Notes: generated by a model not told the origin, from the letters alone. Shown: positions 48,490 through 58,209, counted from the first letter of the stretch. The stretch: 64,000 nt of DNA from Candidatus Hydrogenedentota bacterium (GCA_024278275.1 JAJRTN010000118.1:1-64000); one strand, 5' to 3'. Program-made: numbers and translations.

Positions 48490-50190
48490 ATGTTTGTAGA
48501 TGTGCTCCTGTTTCTTCTTGTTCTCAGCGCCCTTATCTTCTTCCACGAACTGGGCCACTTCCTTGCCGCCAAGGCCTGCGGAATCTACGTGGACCGTTTC
48601 AGCGTGGGGATGCCGCCCCGCCTGTTCGGGGCCAGGCTGGGCGAAACCGACTATTGCCTTGGAGCATTGCCCATCGGCGGGTTCGTCAAAATGGCGGGCC
48701 AGGAAGACGCCCCGCTCAGCGAAGAGGAACGGAAGACCACCTACGGCCACGTACCGCCGGAGCGGTGGTTCAACAACAAGCCGGTGTGGCAACGTTATAT
48801 CGTCATCCTGGCCGGCCCGTTCATGAATCTCGTTTTGGGGGTGGTGCTTTACATCGGCGTGGCGGCCCTGGGCGACCACGTGCCCGAGTGGGAAGTCGTG
48901 GCCCGGGTAGGGCTTGTGGAGGAAGGGTCCGCGGCCGCGAACGCGCCCCTTTTCGTGGAACAGCCGGGGGCCGGCCTCGTGGACTATTCGGGCACACCGG
49001 ACGCCGTGGGCTGGCAGACCGGCGATTACCTGGTGAGCATCGACGGAAAGCCGGCGGAAAACAACACGGATTTGGCCATGGCCGCCGTGCTGGGGGGAAA
49101 GAAGCAGCAGCACCTGGTGATACTTGAGCGGCCTTTACCCGACGGCACGCGGAAGCGTTTCGCTTCGCCCATCACGCCCACGGTGCGCGCGGGCGAGGAA
49201 CGCCCGAGCTTCGGAGTATGGCCTTTCAAGACCGCGGTGGTGAAGGAGGCGCTGCCCGGTATGCCGGCGGAATTGGCGGGCCTTCAGCCCGACGATGTTA
49301 TTGAACGGGTGGACGGAAAACCCGTGTGCGTCGCCACCATGATCAAGTACGTTGAATCGATCCCGGACGGCAACGAGGTGAAACTGGATGTCCTGCGCGA
49401 CGGTAAGCCCGTCAGGCTCACCATGAAACCCAAAACCATCGGCCGCATTCGTGACCTGGGCATTCGAGCCGAGGAGCCGGATACGGAAAACCCCGGGAAG
49501 AGCCGGCCGGCCGTGCTCAGCATCACCGAGGAATTGAAGGAAGCCACGGGCTTGCAGCGAAAAGACGTGATCGTCGAGGTGAACGGACAACCGGCCACGG
49601 TGGACCTGTTCAGGGAACTGGAAAAGATTTCGCCCGAGGGCACGCTGCACCTGGCCCTGGAACGGCCGGCCGTGCTCTTCGGGCTGGTGCAACAGGCCGG
49701 CGCCTTGGAAGTTGACGTGCCCGTGAACGCCGTGCGTGCCATCGGGATCTCCTTCGCCCCCAAAACGGTGTTCGTGAAAGCCGCTCCGGCGGAGATTCTT
49801 CCCGTGGCCTTTCGCGAGAGCTACAAAGCGGTGTCCATGGTTGTGGGCACGGTGTACGCCCTGGTCACGGGCGCGGTGAGTCCGAAAGAAATGGGCGGAC
49901 CGGTGCTAATCTTTCAGCTTACGGCGGCCGCGGCCGACGAAGGTGTCCGGTGGCTCTTGAAAATCGCCGGGTTCATCAGCGTGAATCTCTTTATCTTCAA
50001 CCTGCTGCCCATACCCGTGTTGGACGGTGGCATGCTGGTAATGCTTGGGCTGGAGGGCGTGCGGCGCAAGCCGCTCAGCGAAAAGTTTCAGGAACGTTTC
50101 CAGTCTTTCGGCCTGATGTTGATTGTGGGGCTCATGGTTTTCGTTACCTGGAACGACGTGGTGCGCTGGATCACCAGCATCAAGCCGTAG
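48490..50190 (+). CDS. rseP: RseP-family site-2 zinc metalloprotease
   Basis: Intramembrane protease that cleaves transmembrane anti-sigma factors and remnant signal peptides. The zinc motif HELGH is at residues 19-23 in the first membrane helix, and the third ligand lies in the NLLPIPVLDGG block near residue 502. Between them are two or three PDZ-like modules (for example AELAGLQPDDVIERVDGKPV and LQRKDVIVEVNGQPA). At 566 residues it is longer than E. coli RseP (about 450), owing to the extra periplasmic PDZ region. It follows dxr after 49 bp. Confidence 0.94.
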   Translation: MFVDVLLFLLVLSALIFFHELGHFLAAKACGIYVDRFSVGMPPRLFGARLGETDYCLGALPIGGFVKMAGQEDAPLSEEERKTTYGHVPPERWFNNKPVWQRYIVILAGPFMNLVLGVVLYIGVAALGDHVPEWEVVARVGLVEEGSAAANAPLFVEQPGAGLVDYSGTPDAVGWQTGDYLVSIDGKPAENNTDLAMAAVLGGKKQQHLVILERPLPDGTRKRFASPITPTVRAGEERPSFGVWPFKTAVVKEALPGMPAELAGLQPDDVIERVDGKPVCVATMIKYVESIPDGNEVKLDVLRDGKPVRLTMKPKTIGRIRDLGIRAEEPDTENPGKSRPAVLSITEELKEATGLQRKDVIVEVNGQPATVDLFRELEKISPEGTLHLALERPAVLFGLVQQAGALEVDVPVNAVRAIGISFAPKTVFVKAAPAEILPVAFRESYKAVSMVVGTVYALVTGAVSPKEMGGPVLIFQLTAAAADEGVRWLLKIAGFISVNLFIFNLLPIPVLDGGMLVMLGLEGVRRKPLSEKFQERFQSFGLMLIVGLMVFVTWNDVVRWITSIKP

Positions 50191-50261
50191 TGTTTTTCCC
50201 ACCGGAAATCAGAAGTCCATACGTACGTGGGCTTCGCCATAACCCCGGAGGAAAGTGAAGC

Positions 50262-50297
50262 ATGGATAATCCGATGCAGGACGCGCCTGTGTCCTAA
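50262..50297 (+). CDS. possible 11-residue leader peptide upstream of aspartate kinase
   Basis: The short frame MDNPMQDAPVS has GGAGG ten bases before its ATG. It is followed by a GCGGGA/TCCCGC hairpin (50348-50366) and then the aspartate kinase gene. The composition (two Met, two Asp) does not give an obvious regulatory amino-acid run. It may be a real leader or a chance occurrence. Confidence 0.3.
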   Translation: MDNPMQDAPVS

Positions 50298-50446
50298 CGA
50301 TCTCGTCCCTCTTTTTACACGGTCACATAACGCGAATATGTTCAAACGCGGGAGGTCTCTTCCCGCCCCGAAAGCAGGAATCTTTTTGTTGTTCCCTTTG
50401 TCACCATTTTGAGCCAGTAAAGCACTAAACAGGAGCACAGCCAGTC

Positions 50447-51757
50447 GTGAGCGGAATTACATGTAAGTTTGGCGGTTCTTCTCTTGCGGATGCCACGTGC
50501 ATTCGGCAGGCGCGGACCATCATCGAGGCCGATGAAAACCGTCGTTTCGTCGTCCCGTCGGCGCCGGGCAAACGAAATGCCGGCGACCGGAAAATTACCG
50601 ACCTGCTCTATGCCTGGCACCGTATCGCCGCCGAAGGACTGGATGCCTCGGACCCACGGCGGATCATCGCGGATCGCTTTGCCGAACTCGCGGAACAGTT
50701 GGATGTGCAATTCGACATCCTCGGTCTGCTGGATGAAATCGCCACACAGGCCGGCCGGGGCACGGCGGACTACATGGCGTCACGCGGCGAATATCTCAAC
50801 GGACGTCTTATGGCGGAGGTGCTGGGTGCTACCTTCGTGGATCCCGCCGAGTGTATTTTTTTTAAGGCCTCGGGCCATTTCGATGAACGAAGCTATGCGG
50901 TGCTTGGAGAGAAACTCCGGGGCGAGGGGCGTTTCGTGGTGCCCGGTTTCTACGGCAGTCTGCCCGATGGGCGGATCAAGACTTTTTCCCGCGGCGGCAG
51001 CGATGTAACGGGCGCCATCGTGGCGCGGGCCACCGCATCGGACCTTTACGAGAACTGGACCGATGTGTCGGGCTTCCGCATGACCGATCCGCGTATTGTG
51101 CCGGAGGCGCGGCGCATCGAAGAGATTACCTACCAGGAATTGCGGGAGCTTTCCTACATGGGCGCCACGGTTCTCCACGACGAAGCCATCTACCCCGTGC
51201 GGGCCACGGGCACGCCCATCTGCATCAAGAACACCCATGAGCCGGAGAATCCGGGAACACGCATCGTGGCCGAGCGAGAGAGTGACCGGCCCGTGTGCGG
51301 TATCGCCGGCCGGGCGGGGTTTTCCATGATCAGCATTGAAAAGGCGCTGATGAACAAGGAAAAGGGCTTCGGACTGCGGATTCTGTCGGTGCTGGAAGAA
51401 CACGATGTGAGCTGGGAGCACATGCCCACGGGCATCGACACCATATCGCTCATCGTCCGCACGGAAGACCTGGACGGCAAGACCGAGGATATCCTGGCGG
51501 CCATTCGCGAGCGGTGCCGGCCGGACAGCCTGGGTGTCACCGAGAATCTCGCCATGATTGCCACGGTGGGCCAGGGCATGAATCACCACATCGGCGTGGC
51601 CGCCCGGCTGTGCGGCGCCATGGCCGAGGCCAAGGTGAACCTGCGCGTCATCGACCAGGGCTCCTCGGAGATGAACATTATCATCGGCGTGGAGGAGGAA
51701 GACCTCGCCACGGCGGTGAAGGCCATTTACCATGCCTTCGCGGACTGGGATTGCTGA
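50447..51757 (+). CDS. aspartate kinase
   Basis: 436-residue enzyme that phosphorylates aspartate at the entry to Lys, Thr, Met and diaminopimelate synthesis. The N-terminal catalytic block is KFGGSSLADA, and FSRGGSDVTGAIVA, MTDPRIVPEARRI and LSYMGATVLHDEAI follow. Two ACT modules at the C-terminus (AGFSMISIEKALMN and LAMIATVGQGMNHHIGVAARL) are the usual site of feedback control. GTG 50447 has AGGAG at 11 bases. Which lysC/thrA isoform it is cannot be said. Confidence 0.94.
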   Translation: MSGITCKFGGSSLADATCIRQARTIIEADENRRFVVPSAPGKRNAGDRKITDLLYAWHRIAAEGLDASDPRRIIADRFAELAEQLDVQFDILGLLDEIATQAGRGTADYMASRGEYLNGRLMAEVLGATFVDPAECIFFKASGHFDERSYAVLGEKLRGEGRFVVPGFYGSLPDGRIKTFSRGGSDVTGAIVARATASDLYENWTDVSGFRMTDPRIVPEARRIEEITYQELRELSYMGATVLHDEAIYPVRATGTPICIKNTHEPENPGTRIVAERESDRPVCGIAGRAGFSMISIEKALMNKEKGFGLRILSVLEEHDVSWEHMPTGIDTISLIVRTEDLDGKTEDILAAIRERCRPDSLGVTENLAMIATVGQGMNHHIGVAARLCGAMAEAKVNLRVIDQGSSEMNIIIGVEEEDLATAVKAIYHAFADWDC

Positions 51758-51971
51758 TCGCAAGCATGGGGTGGCGACAGGACACAAGACACAAGACCAT
51801 TGGATCTTGCTAACGATTCATGGCCTATAACACCGATGAAATCAGGTGTTCCCGACGCTGAGCGTCCAACAAGGACCGAGGTGCATGAAGAACAGGTGCG
51901 CTGAAGCACACCCTGCTGGATTCCATGAACGCCTGCATTCCATACAATGAGACCGTTGAATCGGATGAACC

Positions 51972-52748
51972 ATGAACGATTCCCCGACTCACAGCAATGA
52001 AGTACAAGCGGACTGGTACGCCAGTGCCTTCGACGCGCTCTATCCCGTAGTCTACGCTCATCGTACCGTCGAAGCGGCGGCCCCCGAGGCGGCCTTCGCG
52101 CTGAAGGCCCTCGAAATCACTTCGCGGGACGTGGTGCTCGATCTGTGCTGCGGCAACGGCCGGCACATGGTCCACCTCGTGCCCCACGCGCGCCGGGTGA
52201 TCGGCCTGGATTACTCGCCCCACCTGCTCTGCCTCGCCCGAAGGAGCCTGGGCGGAAAGGGGCTGCTCCTGCGCGGTGACATGCGTTCGCTGCCTTTCCC
52301 CGAAACCTTCGACGTGGTGACCAACTTTTTCACCAGCTTCGGCTATTTCATGGACGAGGCGGAGAACCGGTCCGTGGCCCGGGGGATAGGTCGGGTACTC
52401 CGTCCGTCCGGGCGCTTCCTGGTGGACTACCTCAACGCCGATTACGTTGAGGCCAACCTGGTGCCCGAGTCGCAACGGGAAAGCGCCGGCTACCGCATCC
52501 ACGAGCGGCGGTGGATCGATTCCGCCCTGCGGCGCGTGAACAAGGTCATGGAAGTTTCCCGCGGGGGCAGGATGGTGAGCCGCAGCAGCGAGTCCGTGCG
52601 GCTCTACACGGTTCGGGAGATGACCAACCTGCTCGGCTCGGCGGGACTTGAGGTGACCGCGCTCCATGGGGACTACGATGGAACACCCGTGGCGAACACC
52701 CGGCCCCGGGTCATCCTGGTGGGCCGAAAGCCGGCCGGCCATGGCTGA
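51972..52748 (+). CDS. SAM-dependent methyltransferase coupled to bacillithiol genes
   Basis: 258-residue class I methyltransferase with motif I VVLDLCCGNGRHMVHLV, an acidic strand end VIGLDYSPHL, GDMRSLPFP, and NFFTSFGYF in the motif IV region. Its stop overlaps the bshC start by 8 bp, so it is translationally coupled to bacillithiol synthesis. In Chlorobi a SAM methyltransferase (NmbA) makes N-methyl-bacillithiol, so a thiol-modifying role is an attractive inference from context. The sequence alone does not prove it. The 214 bp upstream hold no gene. Confidence 0.85.
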   Translation: MNDSPTHSNEVQADWYASAFDALYPVVYAHRTVEAAAPEAAFALKALEITSRDVVLDLCCGNGRHMVHLVPHARRVIGLDYSPHLLCLARRSLGGKGLLLRGDMRSLPFPETFDVVTNFFTSFGYFMDEAENRSVARGIGRVLRPSGRFLVDYLNADYVEANLVPESQRESAGYRIHERRWIDSALRRVNKVMEVSRGGRMVSRSSESVRLYTVREMTNLLGSAGLEVTALHGDYDGTPVANTRPRVILVGRKPAGHG

Positions 52749-54258
52749 GCTCTTCACCGACTATATCGCCCAGGACCCGGCGCTGTTGGCCTTCTACGCC
52801 AAACCGGCGCAGGCACTCTTCGCCTCTCCCCCTCCCGCCGCTTCGTGGCCCGAAGCGGTGGCGCGGGAAATGGGTGCGCGGGGCGACGAAACGGTGATCG
52901 TCACGGGGCAGCAGCCGGGCCTCTTCACCGGACCGCTCTACACGATCTACAAAGCCATCACCACCATCCTGGCCGCGGAGCGGCTCCAGCGCGAACAGGG
53001 TGTGCCCTGCCTGCCGGTTTTCTGGGTGGGCGGCGACGACCATGATTTTGAAGAGGTGCGGTCGGCCCACATTCTCACGCGCCGCCACACGGTCGAGACA
53101 CTGCGCTACGAGATGGGCGAGGACATGGAGGGGCGCAGCATGTTCCGCCTTCCCCTCTCGCAAGAAGCACATTCCCTGGTGGAGACCGCGGAGGCCCTCG
53201 CCACGGGGTCCGAGTACGCACCGGAGGTGGCGGCCTTCCTCCATGAATCACTGGATGAAGCGGCCTCCTTTTCCGACTGGATGGCACGCATCATGGCGCG
53301 TCTTTTCCAGGGAACGCCGTTGCGGATCTTCGCCCCCGACGGGAGCTCCGCGCGCCGCGCGGCCGTGCCGGTTTTCGCGCGGGAACTCACGGATCCGCTG
53401 GCCACAACCCGCGCCGTGAACGCGGCGGGGGAACGCCTGGAGGCCCTGGGTTATGGCGCACAGGTGGTGAAAGGCGAAAGCGAGTGCGCCTTTTTCCTCG
53501 AGGTGGCTCAACGGCGGTGCAAGGTGCTTTTCGAGGATGACCGCTTCGTTCTGCCGGAGACGGGGGTTGCCTTCACCCGCGAAGAAATGGCGGCCATGCT
53601 CGAAGACACGCCCGGGCGCTTCACGGCGAACGTGGCCCTGCGGTGCGTGGTGCAGCAGGCGCTTTTCCCCGTGGCGGCCTACGTGGCCGGGCCCGGCGAG
53701 TTGGCCTACTGGGGACAACTCAAGGATGTCTTCGCCCGGCACGGACAGTCCATGCCGGTGGTGTACCCGCGCCTTCGCGCGGTGCTGACCCATGGGAAGT
53801 TGAACAAGCTGCGCCGAAAGTATGGGTTTGACCTGGCCGATCTCGGCCGCCCCGAGGCGGAACTGGTGGAGCGCGCACTACGGACGGCGGCGGCCGGTCC
53901 TTCCCTGTCGGTGTTCGCCGGGCAAAGTCCCGGGGTGCGCGAAGCGGCGGCGGCACTTCGGGAAAGTCTGGCGCAAGGGGAGAAGGCCGCCGCCGACCTG
54001 GCGGTCGCCTTCGAGCGGCAGATTACCGGTGCCCTGCAACGCTTGGAACGGGGCCTGCTCTATCTCGACCAAACGCGCGCGGACACGGTGCGCCGCCATG
54101 TGGCCCGGCTCACGGCCTCGCTGGCGCCGGGGCGAAAGCCCCAGGAACGGGTGTTGAACGTGCTTTCCTTCCTTTTCGAGCATGGCTGGGATCTGGTTCC
54201 GCGTCTCATGGGTGGTCTTACGCTCGATGATTTCAGCCTTCAGGAGATTGAATTGTGA
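52741..54258 (+). CDS. bshC: bacillithiol biosynthesis cysteine-adding enzyme BshC
   Basis: Putative ligase that adds cysteine to glucosaminyl-malate, the last step of bacillithiol synthesis. The 505-residue protein shows the family blocks VIVTGQQPGLFTGPLYTIYKAI, PVFWVGGDDHDFEE and GPGELAYWGQLKDVF, plus the C-terminal helical region ending NVLSFLFEHGWDLVPRLM. ATG 52741 overlaps the methyltransferase end; the longer frame to 52666 is antisense-like. The stop overlaps the bshB1 start (GTGA). Confidence 0.93.
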   Translation: MAELFTDYIAQDPALLAFYAKPAQALFASPPPAASWPEAVAREMGARGDETVIVTGQQPGLFTGPLYTIYKAITTILAAERLQREQGVPCLPVFWVGGDDHDFEEVRSAHILTRRHTVETLRYEMGEDMEGRSMFRLPLSQEAHSLVETAEALATGSEYAPEVAAFLHESLDEAASFSDWMARIMARLFQGTPLRIFAPDGSSARRAAVPVFARELTDPLATTRAVNAAGERLEALGYGAQVVKGESECAFFLEVAQRRCKVLFEDDRFVLPETGVAFTREEMAAMLEDTPGRFTANVALRCVVQQALFPVAAYVAGPGELAYWGQLKDVFARHGQSMPVVYPRLRAVLTHGKLNKLRRKYGFDLADLGRPEAELVERALRTAAAGPSLSVFAGQSPGVREAAAALRESLAQGEKAAADLAVAFERQITGALQRLERGLLYLDQTRADTVRRHVARLTASLAPGRKPQERVLNVLSFLFEHGWDLVPRLMGGLTLDDFSLQEIEL

Positions 54259-54971
54259 GTATGGATGTACTGGCGGTGGGGGCGCACCCCGACGATGTGG
54301 ACCTGGGGATTGGCGGTCTCATGCACAAGCTCGCGCTATCGGGCTACGCCACGGCCATCCTCGACCTTACGCAAGGCGAGATGGGAACCCGTGGCACGGC
54401 GAAGGAACGTTTTGAAGAAGCGACGGAAGCGGCCGTCCGTCTGGGTGTATCCGTCCGGGAGAACGCCGGGCTTCCCGATGGACGGCTGGAAAACGGACAC
54501 GACCAGCGCCTGGCATTGATTCCCTTCATTCGGAAGTACCGGCCCGGGATTCTGCTTGCGCCCATGACCCCGGACCGTCACCCCGATCACGCCGCGGCCC
54601 ACGACCTCGTGCGCGACGCCAACTTCATGGCGGGGCTGGCTCGTATTGAAACGGGGCAGGAGACGTGGCGGGCGCCCACGATTTACCACTACAGCCCCTA
54701 CCACGACCCGGCCGGGGCACCGGCTTTCGTGGTGGACATATCGGGGCATTTCGAGGCGAAGCTCCATGCGCTCCGGGCCTTCGCCTCCCAGTTCCACAAT
54801 CCGGATTACGACGGCAAACCCACGCTTATTGCCTCGGAAGGTTTCTGGAACAGCATTGAAACCCGGGCCGTCTATTGGGGCAACCGCATCGGTGTATCCC
54901 ACGGCGAGCCCCTGTACACCCACGAACCCGTGAAGCTGGACCTCCTGCCGGGGTTCGCGATGACCGGATAG
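54255..54971 (+). CDS. bshB1: bacillithiol biosynthesis deacetylase (PIG-L family)
   Basis: 238-residue zinc deacetylase that converts GlcNAc-malate to GlcN-malate. The zinc ligands are in GAHPDDVDLG and the later PDRHPDHAAAHDL; TQGEMGTRGT and SQFHNPD are typical of BshB1. GTG 54255 overlaps the bshC stop. Together with bshC this gives two of three bacillithiol steps. The glycosyltransferase BshA is not in the window. Confidence 0.94.
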   Translation: MSMDVLAVGAHPDDVDLGIGGLMHKLALSGYATAILDLTQGEMGTRGTAKERFEEATEAAVRLGVSVRENAGLPDGRLENGHDQRLALIPFIRKYRPGILLAPMTPDRHPDHAAAHDLVRDANFMAGLARIETGQETWRAPTIYHYSPYHDPAGAPAFVVDISGHFEAKLHALRAFASQFHNPDYDGKPTLIASEGFWNSIETRAVYWGNRIGVSHGEPLYTHEPVKLDLLPGFAMTG

Positions 54972-54981
54972 GGCGCAACGC

Positions 54982-56433
54982 ATGAAATTACGATGGGCGG
55001 GAGCGATGGCCTGGGGCCTCAGCGCGATGGGGCTGTTGGCCTGTGTGGCGGGTCTGCGGGCCATCGCGCCCCGCTTCACCTATGGAAGCGAGATGACGGA
55101 GCGGCCCATCGTCTGGCTGACCGCCCTGCTCATGGCGGGGGCACTGCCCTATCTTTACGCCGTCTTCCTCGCCCGGCGCTTCGGCGAGGGACGGGGACGC
55201 CTCGCCGTCATCATTGCCGTGGGCCTCGCGCTGCGCCTGCTCATGGCCCCCGCCCAGCCCATGCTGGAGGATGATTTCTACCGATACCTCTGGGACGGCG
55301 CCATGGTGTCCCACGGCTACAATCCTTTTGTCCATATTCCCGAGGAAGTCCAGGAGGGCGCCGAGGGCGTGCCGCCGGAACTCGTCGCGCTTGGGGCTGA
55401 GGCCGGAATCATCCTCGAAAGGGTGAACCATCCCCACCTGGCAACCATCTACCCCACCGTGGCCCAGGCCGCTTTCGCCGCGGCGCATTGGCTGCGCCCC
55501 TGGAGCCTGGCGGCCTGGAAGCTGGTGCTGTTCTACTTCGATGCTGTCACGCTGGCGCTGCTGCTGCTCCTCCTCCGTCAATTCAAGCTGCCCCTGGCGC
55601 TGTGCGTGATCTATTGGTGGAACCCCTTGCTCATCAAGGAAACCTACAACAGCGCCCACATGGATGTGCTTATCCTCCCCCCGTTGATGGGGGCACTGCT
55701 CCTCTCCGCGCGGCAACGTCCCGTGGGGGCCATGGTGTGCCTGGCCCTGGCGGTCTGCACGAAGTTGTGGCCCGTCCTTCTCGCGCCCCTGCTGCTCTGG
55801 AAATACCGCCACGCCCCCAAACGCTGGGTCCCGGCGCTGCTTGTCTTTGCCTTCCTGACCGCCGGGCTGTTATGGCCGCTTTATGCCGCGCATGAGCTGG
55901 GCGACGACAGCGGTATCGTGGCGTACAGCGAGTCCTGGGAGATGAACGACGCTCTGTACATGGTCCTGCCGTGGAGCGCGGAACGGTTGTCGGGGCTCTT
56001 TGGGGCGCGCCCCACGAAGGAACAACTTCATCTCATCGCACGGGGGACCATCCTGCTGCTCCTCGGGGGCCTGGTGCTCTGGGTCACCATCCGCCACGGC
56101 GATGACGCCCGCTCGCGGTGCGGCGCCGCGCTGGCCGTGGTGGCCGCCCTGTATCTCATCAGCCCGACCCAGTATCCGTGGTATTCCCTTTGGCTGCTGC
56201 CCCTGCTCACCGTGCGTCCCACCTGGTCCCTTCTGGGGTTTACCCTCACCTTACCGCTCTACTATCTCAAGTTCCACTACGCCGCGCGCGACAACGTCGA
56301 TTTCTTCCACTATCGCGTCGTGTGGATCGAACACGGGCCTGTTCTGCTGCTTCTGGCGGTGGAGCTGGCCCTCCAGGCAAGGCGCGGACGCACACGGACA
56401 CTCACGGACCGGCACGGACAACCGGCGGGCTGA
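54982..56433 (+). CDS. polytopic GT-C type glycosyltransferase
   Basis: 483-residue integral membrane protein with about ten hydrophobic helices. The first large loop carries the acidic motif LEDDFYRYLWDGAMVSHGYNPF-like sequence (Asp-Asp near residue 96), the pattern of GT-C mannosyl/glucosyltransferases (GT87-like) that use polyprenyl-phosphate sugars. KETYNSAHMDVLILP and SPTQYPWYSLWLLP are further family-like blocks. It follows bshB1 by 10 bp but is not BshA, which is a soluble GT4 enzyme. The last residues (RRGRTRTLTDRHGQPAG) are encoded by a 10-bp-period CGGAC repeat. Confidence 0.82.
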   Translation: MKLRWAGAMAWGLSAMGLLACVAGLRAIAPRFTYGSEMTERPIVWLTALLMAGALPYLYAVFLARRFGEGRGRLAVIIAVGLALRLLMAPAQPMLEDDFYRYLWDGAMVSHGYNPFVHIPEEVQEGAEGVPPELVALGAEAGIILERVNHPHLATIYPTVAQAAFAAAHWLRPWSLAAWKLVLFYFDAVTLALLLLLLRQFKLPLALCVIYWWNPLLIKETYNSAHMDVLILPPLMGALLLSARQRPVGAMVCLALAVCTKLWPVLLAPLLLWKYRHAPKRWVPALLVFAFLTAGLLWPLYAAHELGDDSGIVAYSESWEMNDALYMVLPWSAERLSGLFGARPTKEQLHLIARGTILLLLGGLVLWVTIRHGDDARSRCGAALAVVAALYLISPTQYPWYSLWLLPLLTVRPTWSLLGFTLTLPLYYLKFHYAARDNVDFFHYRVVWIEHGPVLLLLAVELALQARRGRTRTLTDRHGQPAG

Positions 56434-56457
56434 TTTTTCCTTGGCCGTGTTGGTCCG
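56385..56457. repeat. 10-bp-period CGGAC/GTCCG repeat hairpin
   Basis: CGGAC begins at 56385, 56395, 56405 and 56415, exactly 10 bp apart. The complement GTCCG is at 56453, with a one-mismatch copy (GGCCG) ten bases before it. The left array lies inside the end of the GT-C gene and the right arm after its stop, with TTTTT in the loop region. It is probably a terminator-like element that has grown into the coding sequence. Confidence 0.65.
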
Positions 56458-56562
56458 TGTTTGACCATGAGCCGCCCGGCTTTCACGCACCCGCCGCACA
56501 AAGGTACAATAGCCACTGGCAGCCGTTCCCCTTGTCCCCTCTCACCACAGGAGTATTCCCCC

Positions 56563-57879
56563 TTGTCCCGATCTTGGAACGACATCCCTTTCGCGCCCCG
56601 CCGCATGCCTTTCTTCTATGGCTGGGTCGTTGTGGCCGTGGGTACCGTGGGCACCGTGGCCAGCATCCCCGGTCAGACCATGGGCGTGGGGGTGTTCAAT
56701 GATTACCTCACGGATGTCCTCGGCCTCAACGCCACCTGGTTGAGCGGCGCTTATGCCGCGGGCACCATCACCAGCAGCTTCTGTCTGCCCTTCGCGGGCA
56801 ATCTCCTTGACCGGTTCGGCGCGCGCGCCATGGTCGTCTTCGCCTCGGCGGGCTTGGGGCTGAGCATGTTGCTCCTGTCCCAATGTGACACCATCGCCGG
56901 TTTTGGCGGCCCGCCCTCCTTCGCCGCCGCCGTCATCACCATCGGTCTGTGTTTCCTTGCCATGCGCTTCTTCGGCCAGGGCTGCCAGACCATGGTGCCG
57001 CGCGTCATGATCGGCCGCTGGTTCGAACGGCGGCGTGGCCTCGCCACCGGCGTGGCGGGCGTGTTCACGGCCTTCGCCTTCACCAGCGGCACCTACGTGT
57101 TGAATCGCCTGGTACACATGATCGGATGGCGCGGCACCTGCCTCGTCCTGGCCGTGGGTGTGGGCATCGGCATGAGTCTCCTCGGCTGGCTGCTTTACCG
57201 CGACAATCCCGAAGCCTGCGGTCTGCGTCCCGATGGGGATGAGGAAGGCAGTCCCCACGCCGCCGTCACGGCCTCGGACACGCCCCCGCGGGAATTCACC
57301 CGCGCCGAAGCGGTCCGCACCGTGGCCTTCTGGGCCTACTCCCTCGCCCCCGCCAGCCATGGTCTCGTGTCCACGGCCTTCTTTTTCCACCTGAGCGCCA
57401 TCGGCGCGGAACACGATATTTCCCGCGCCGAGATCTACGAACTGGTCCTCTACTTCCCTCTTTTCAGTGTCACCGCCAACCTGACCGCCGCCTGGCTCAG
57501 CGACCGTATCAGCATGCGCTATCTTTTCTTCTCGCTCCTCATCGCCGAAACCGCGGGCACCCTGGGAATGGTTTTCCTCGGATCGACTGTCGGCCTTTGG
57601 ATGCTCGTGGCAGGCTATGGCACCGCGGGCGGGATCTTCGTTGTCCTGCTTACCGTGGCTTTTCCCCAATTCTTCGGTCGCGCCCACCTGGGCGCCATCG
57701 CCGGACTTAACACCTCCGTGATGGTTTTCGCCAGCGCCATCGGTCCCATTCTCTTCGCCCTGGGCCGCAACATCACCGGCGACTTCAGGGCCGTCACCAT
57801 CGCCTGCGCCCTCATGCCCCCGGCCATCGCCCTGCTCGGGATTTGGGCGAAGCACCCGCAGCGATTGGCACGAACATAA
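56563..57879 (+). CDS. MFS transporter (oxalate/formate antiporter-like)
   Basis: 438-residue major facilitator with 12 predicted helices. The loop 2-3 motif is present as NLLDRFGARAMVV, and MIGRWFERRRGLATGVAG lies in the conserved loop after helix 4. The N-terminus FFYGWVVVAVGTVGTVASIPGQTMGV fits the oxalate/formate and monocarboxylate branch of MFS proteins. TTG 56563 is chosen since AGGAG is nine bases upstream; the frame is open further to 56461 without a site. Substrate unknown, likely a small organic anion. Confidence 0.85.
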   Translation: MSRSWNDIPFAPRRMPFFYGWVVVAVGTVGTVASIPGQTMGVGVFNDYLTDVLGLNATWLSGAYAAGTITSSFCLPFAGNLLDRFGARAMVVFASAGLGLSMLLLSQCDTIAGFGGPPSFAAAVITIGLCFLAMRFFGQGCQTMVPRVMIGRWFERRRGLATGVAGVFTAFAFTSGTYVLNRLVHMIGWRGTCLVLAVGVGIGMSLLGWLLYRDNPEACGLRPDGDEEGSPHAAVTASDTPPREFTRAEAVRTVAFWAYSLAPASHGLVSTAFFFHLSAIGAEHDISRAEIYELVLYFPLFSVTANLTAAWLSDRISMRYLFFSLLIAETAGTLGMVFLGSTVGLWMLVAGYGTAGGIFVVLLTVAFPQFFGRAHLGAIAGLNTSVMVFASAIGPILFALGRNITGDFRAVTIACALMPPAIALLGIWAKHPQRLART

Positions 57880-57967
57880 ACCGAAGATTCCCGCGCCAAT
57901 CACCGGGCAACGTTTTGTTTGACACCACGGGCAAGACCCCCAAAAAACCGGCACATGCCATGGGAAA

Positions 57968-57998
57968 TTGGCAACACAACACCCCCCTTTGCTACAAT
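57968..57998 (+). promoter_or_regulatory. extended -10 promoter of tRNA-Ser
   Basis: TACAAT (57993-57998) preceded by TGC forms an extended -10 box 13 nt before the tRNA. TTGGCA at 57968 is a possible -35 with a long 19-base spacer. Confidence 0.55.
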
Positions 57999-58011
57999 TC
58001 ACGCTCCATGC

Positions 58012-58102
<91 letters not shown>

Positions 58103-58209
58103 CCCGCTGTTCTGCCCGGCCCCTGTTGCATCCCCCCATGGCCCGCCAAAGGGGACAGCGCCATGCCCACGTTCGACAGGCCAGGGCACCCTGTCCTTCA
58201 GGCAACCAT

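Noticed and set aside
54982..56433. BshA, because it follows bshC and bshB1
   Set aside because: BshA is a soluble GT4 enzyme; this protein is a many-helix membrane GT-C type with a loop Asp-Asp motif.
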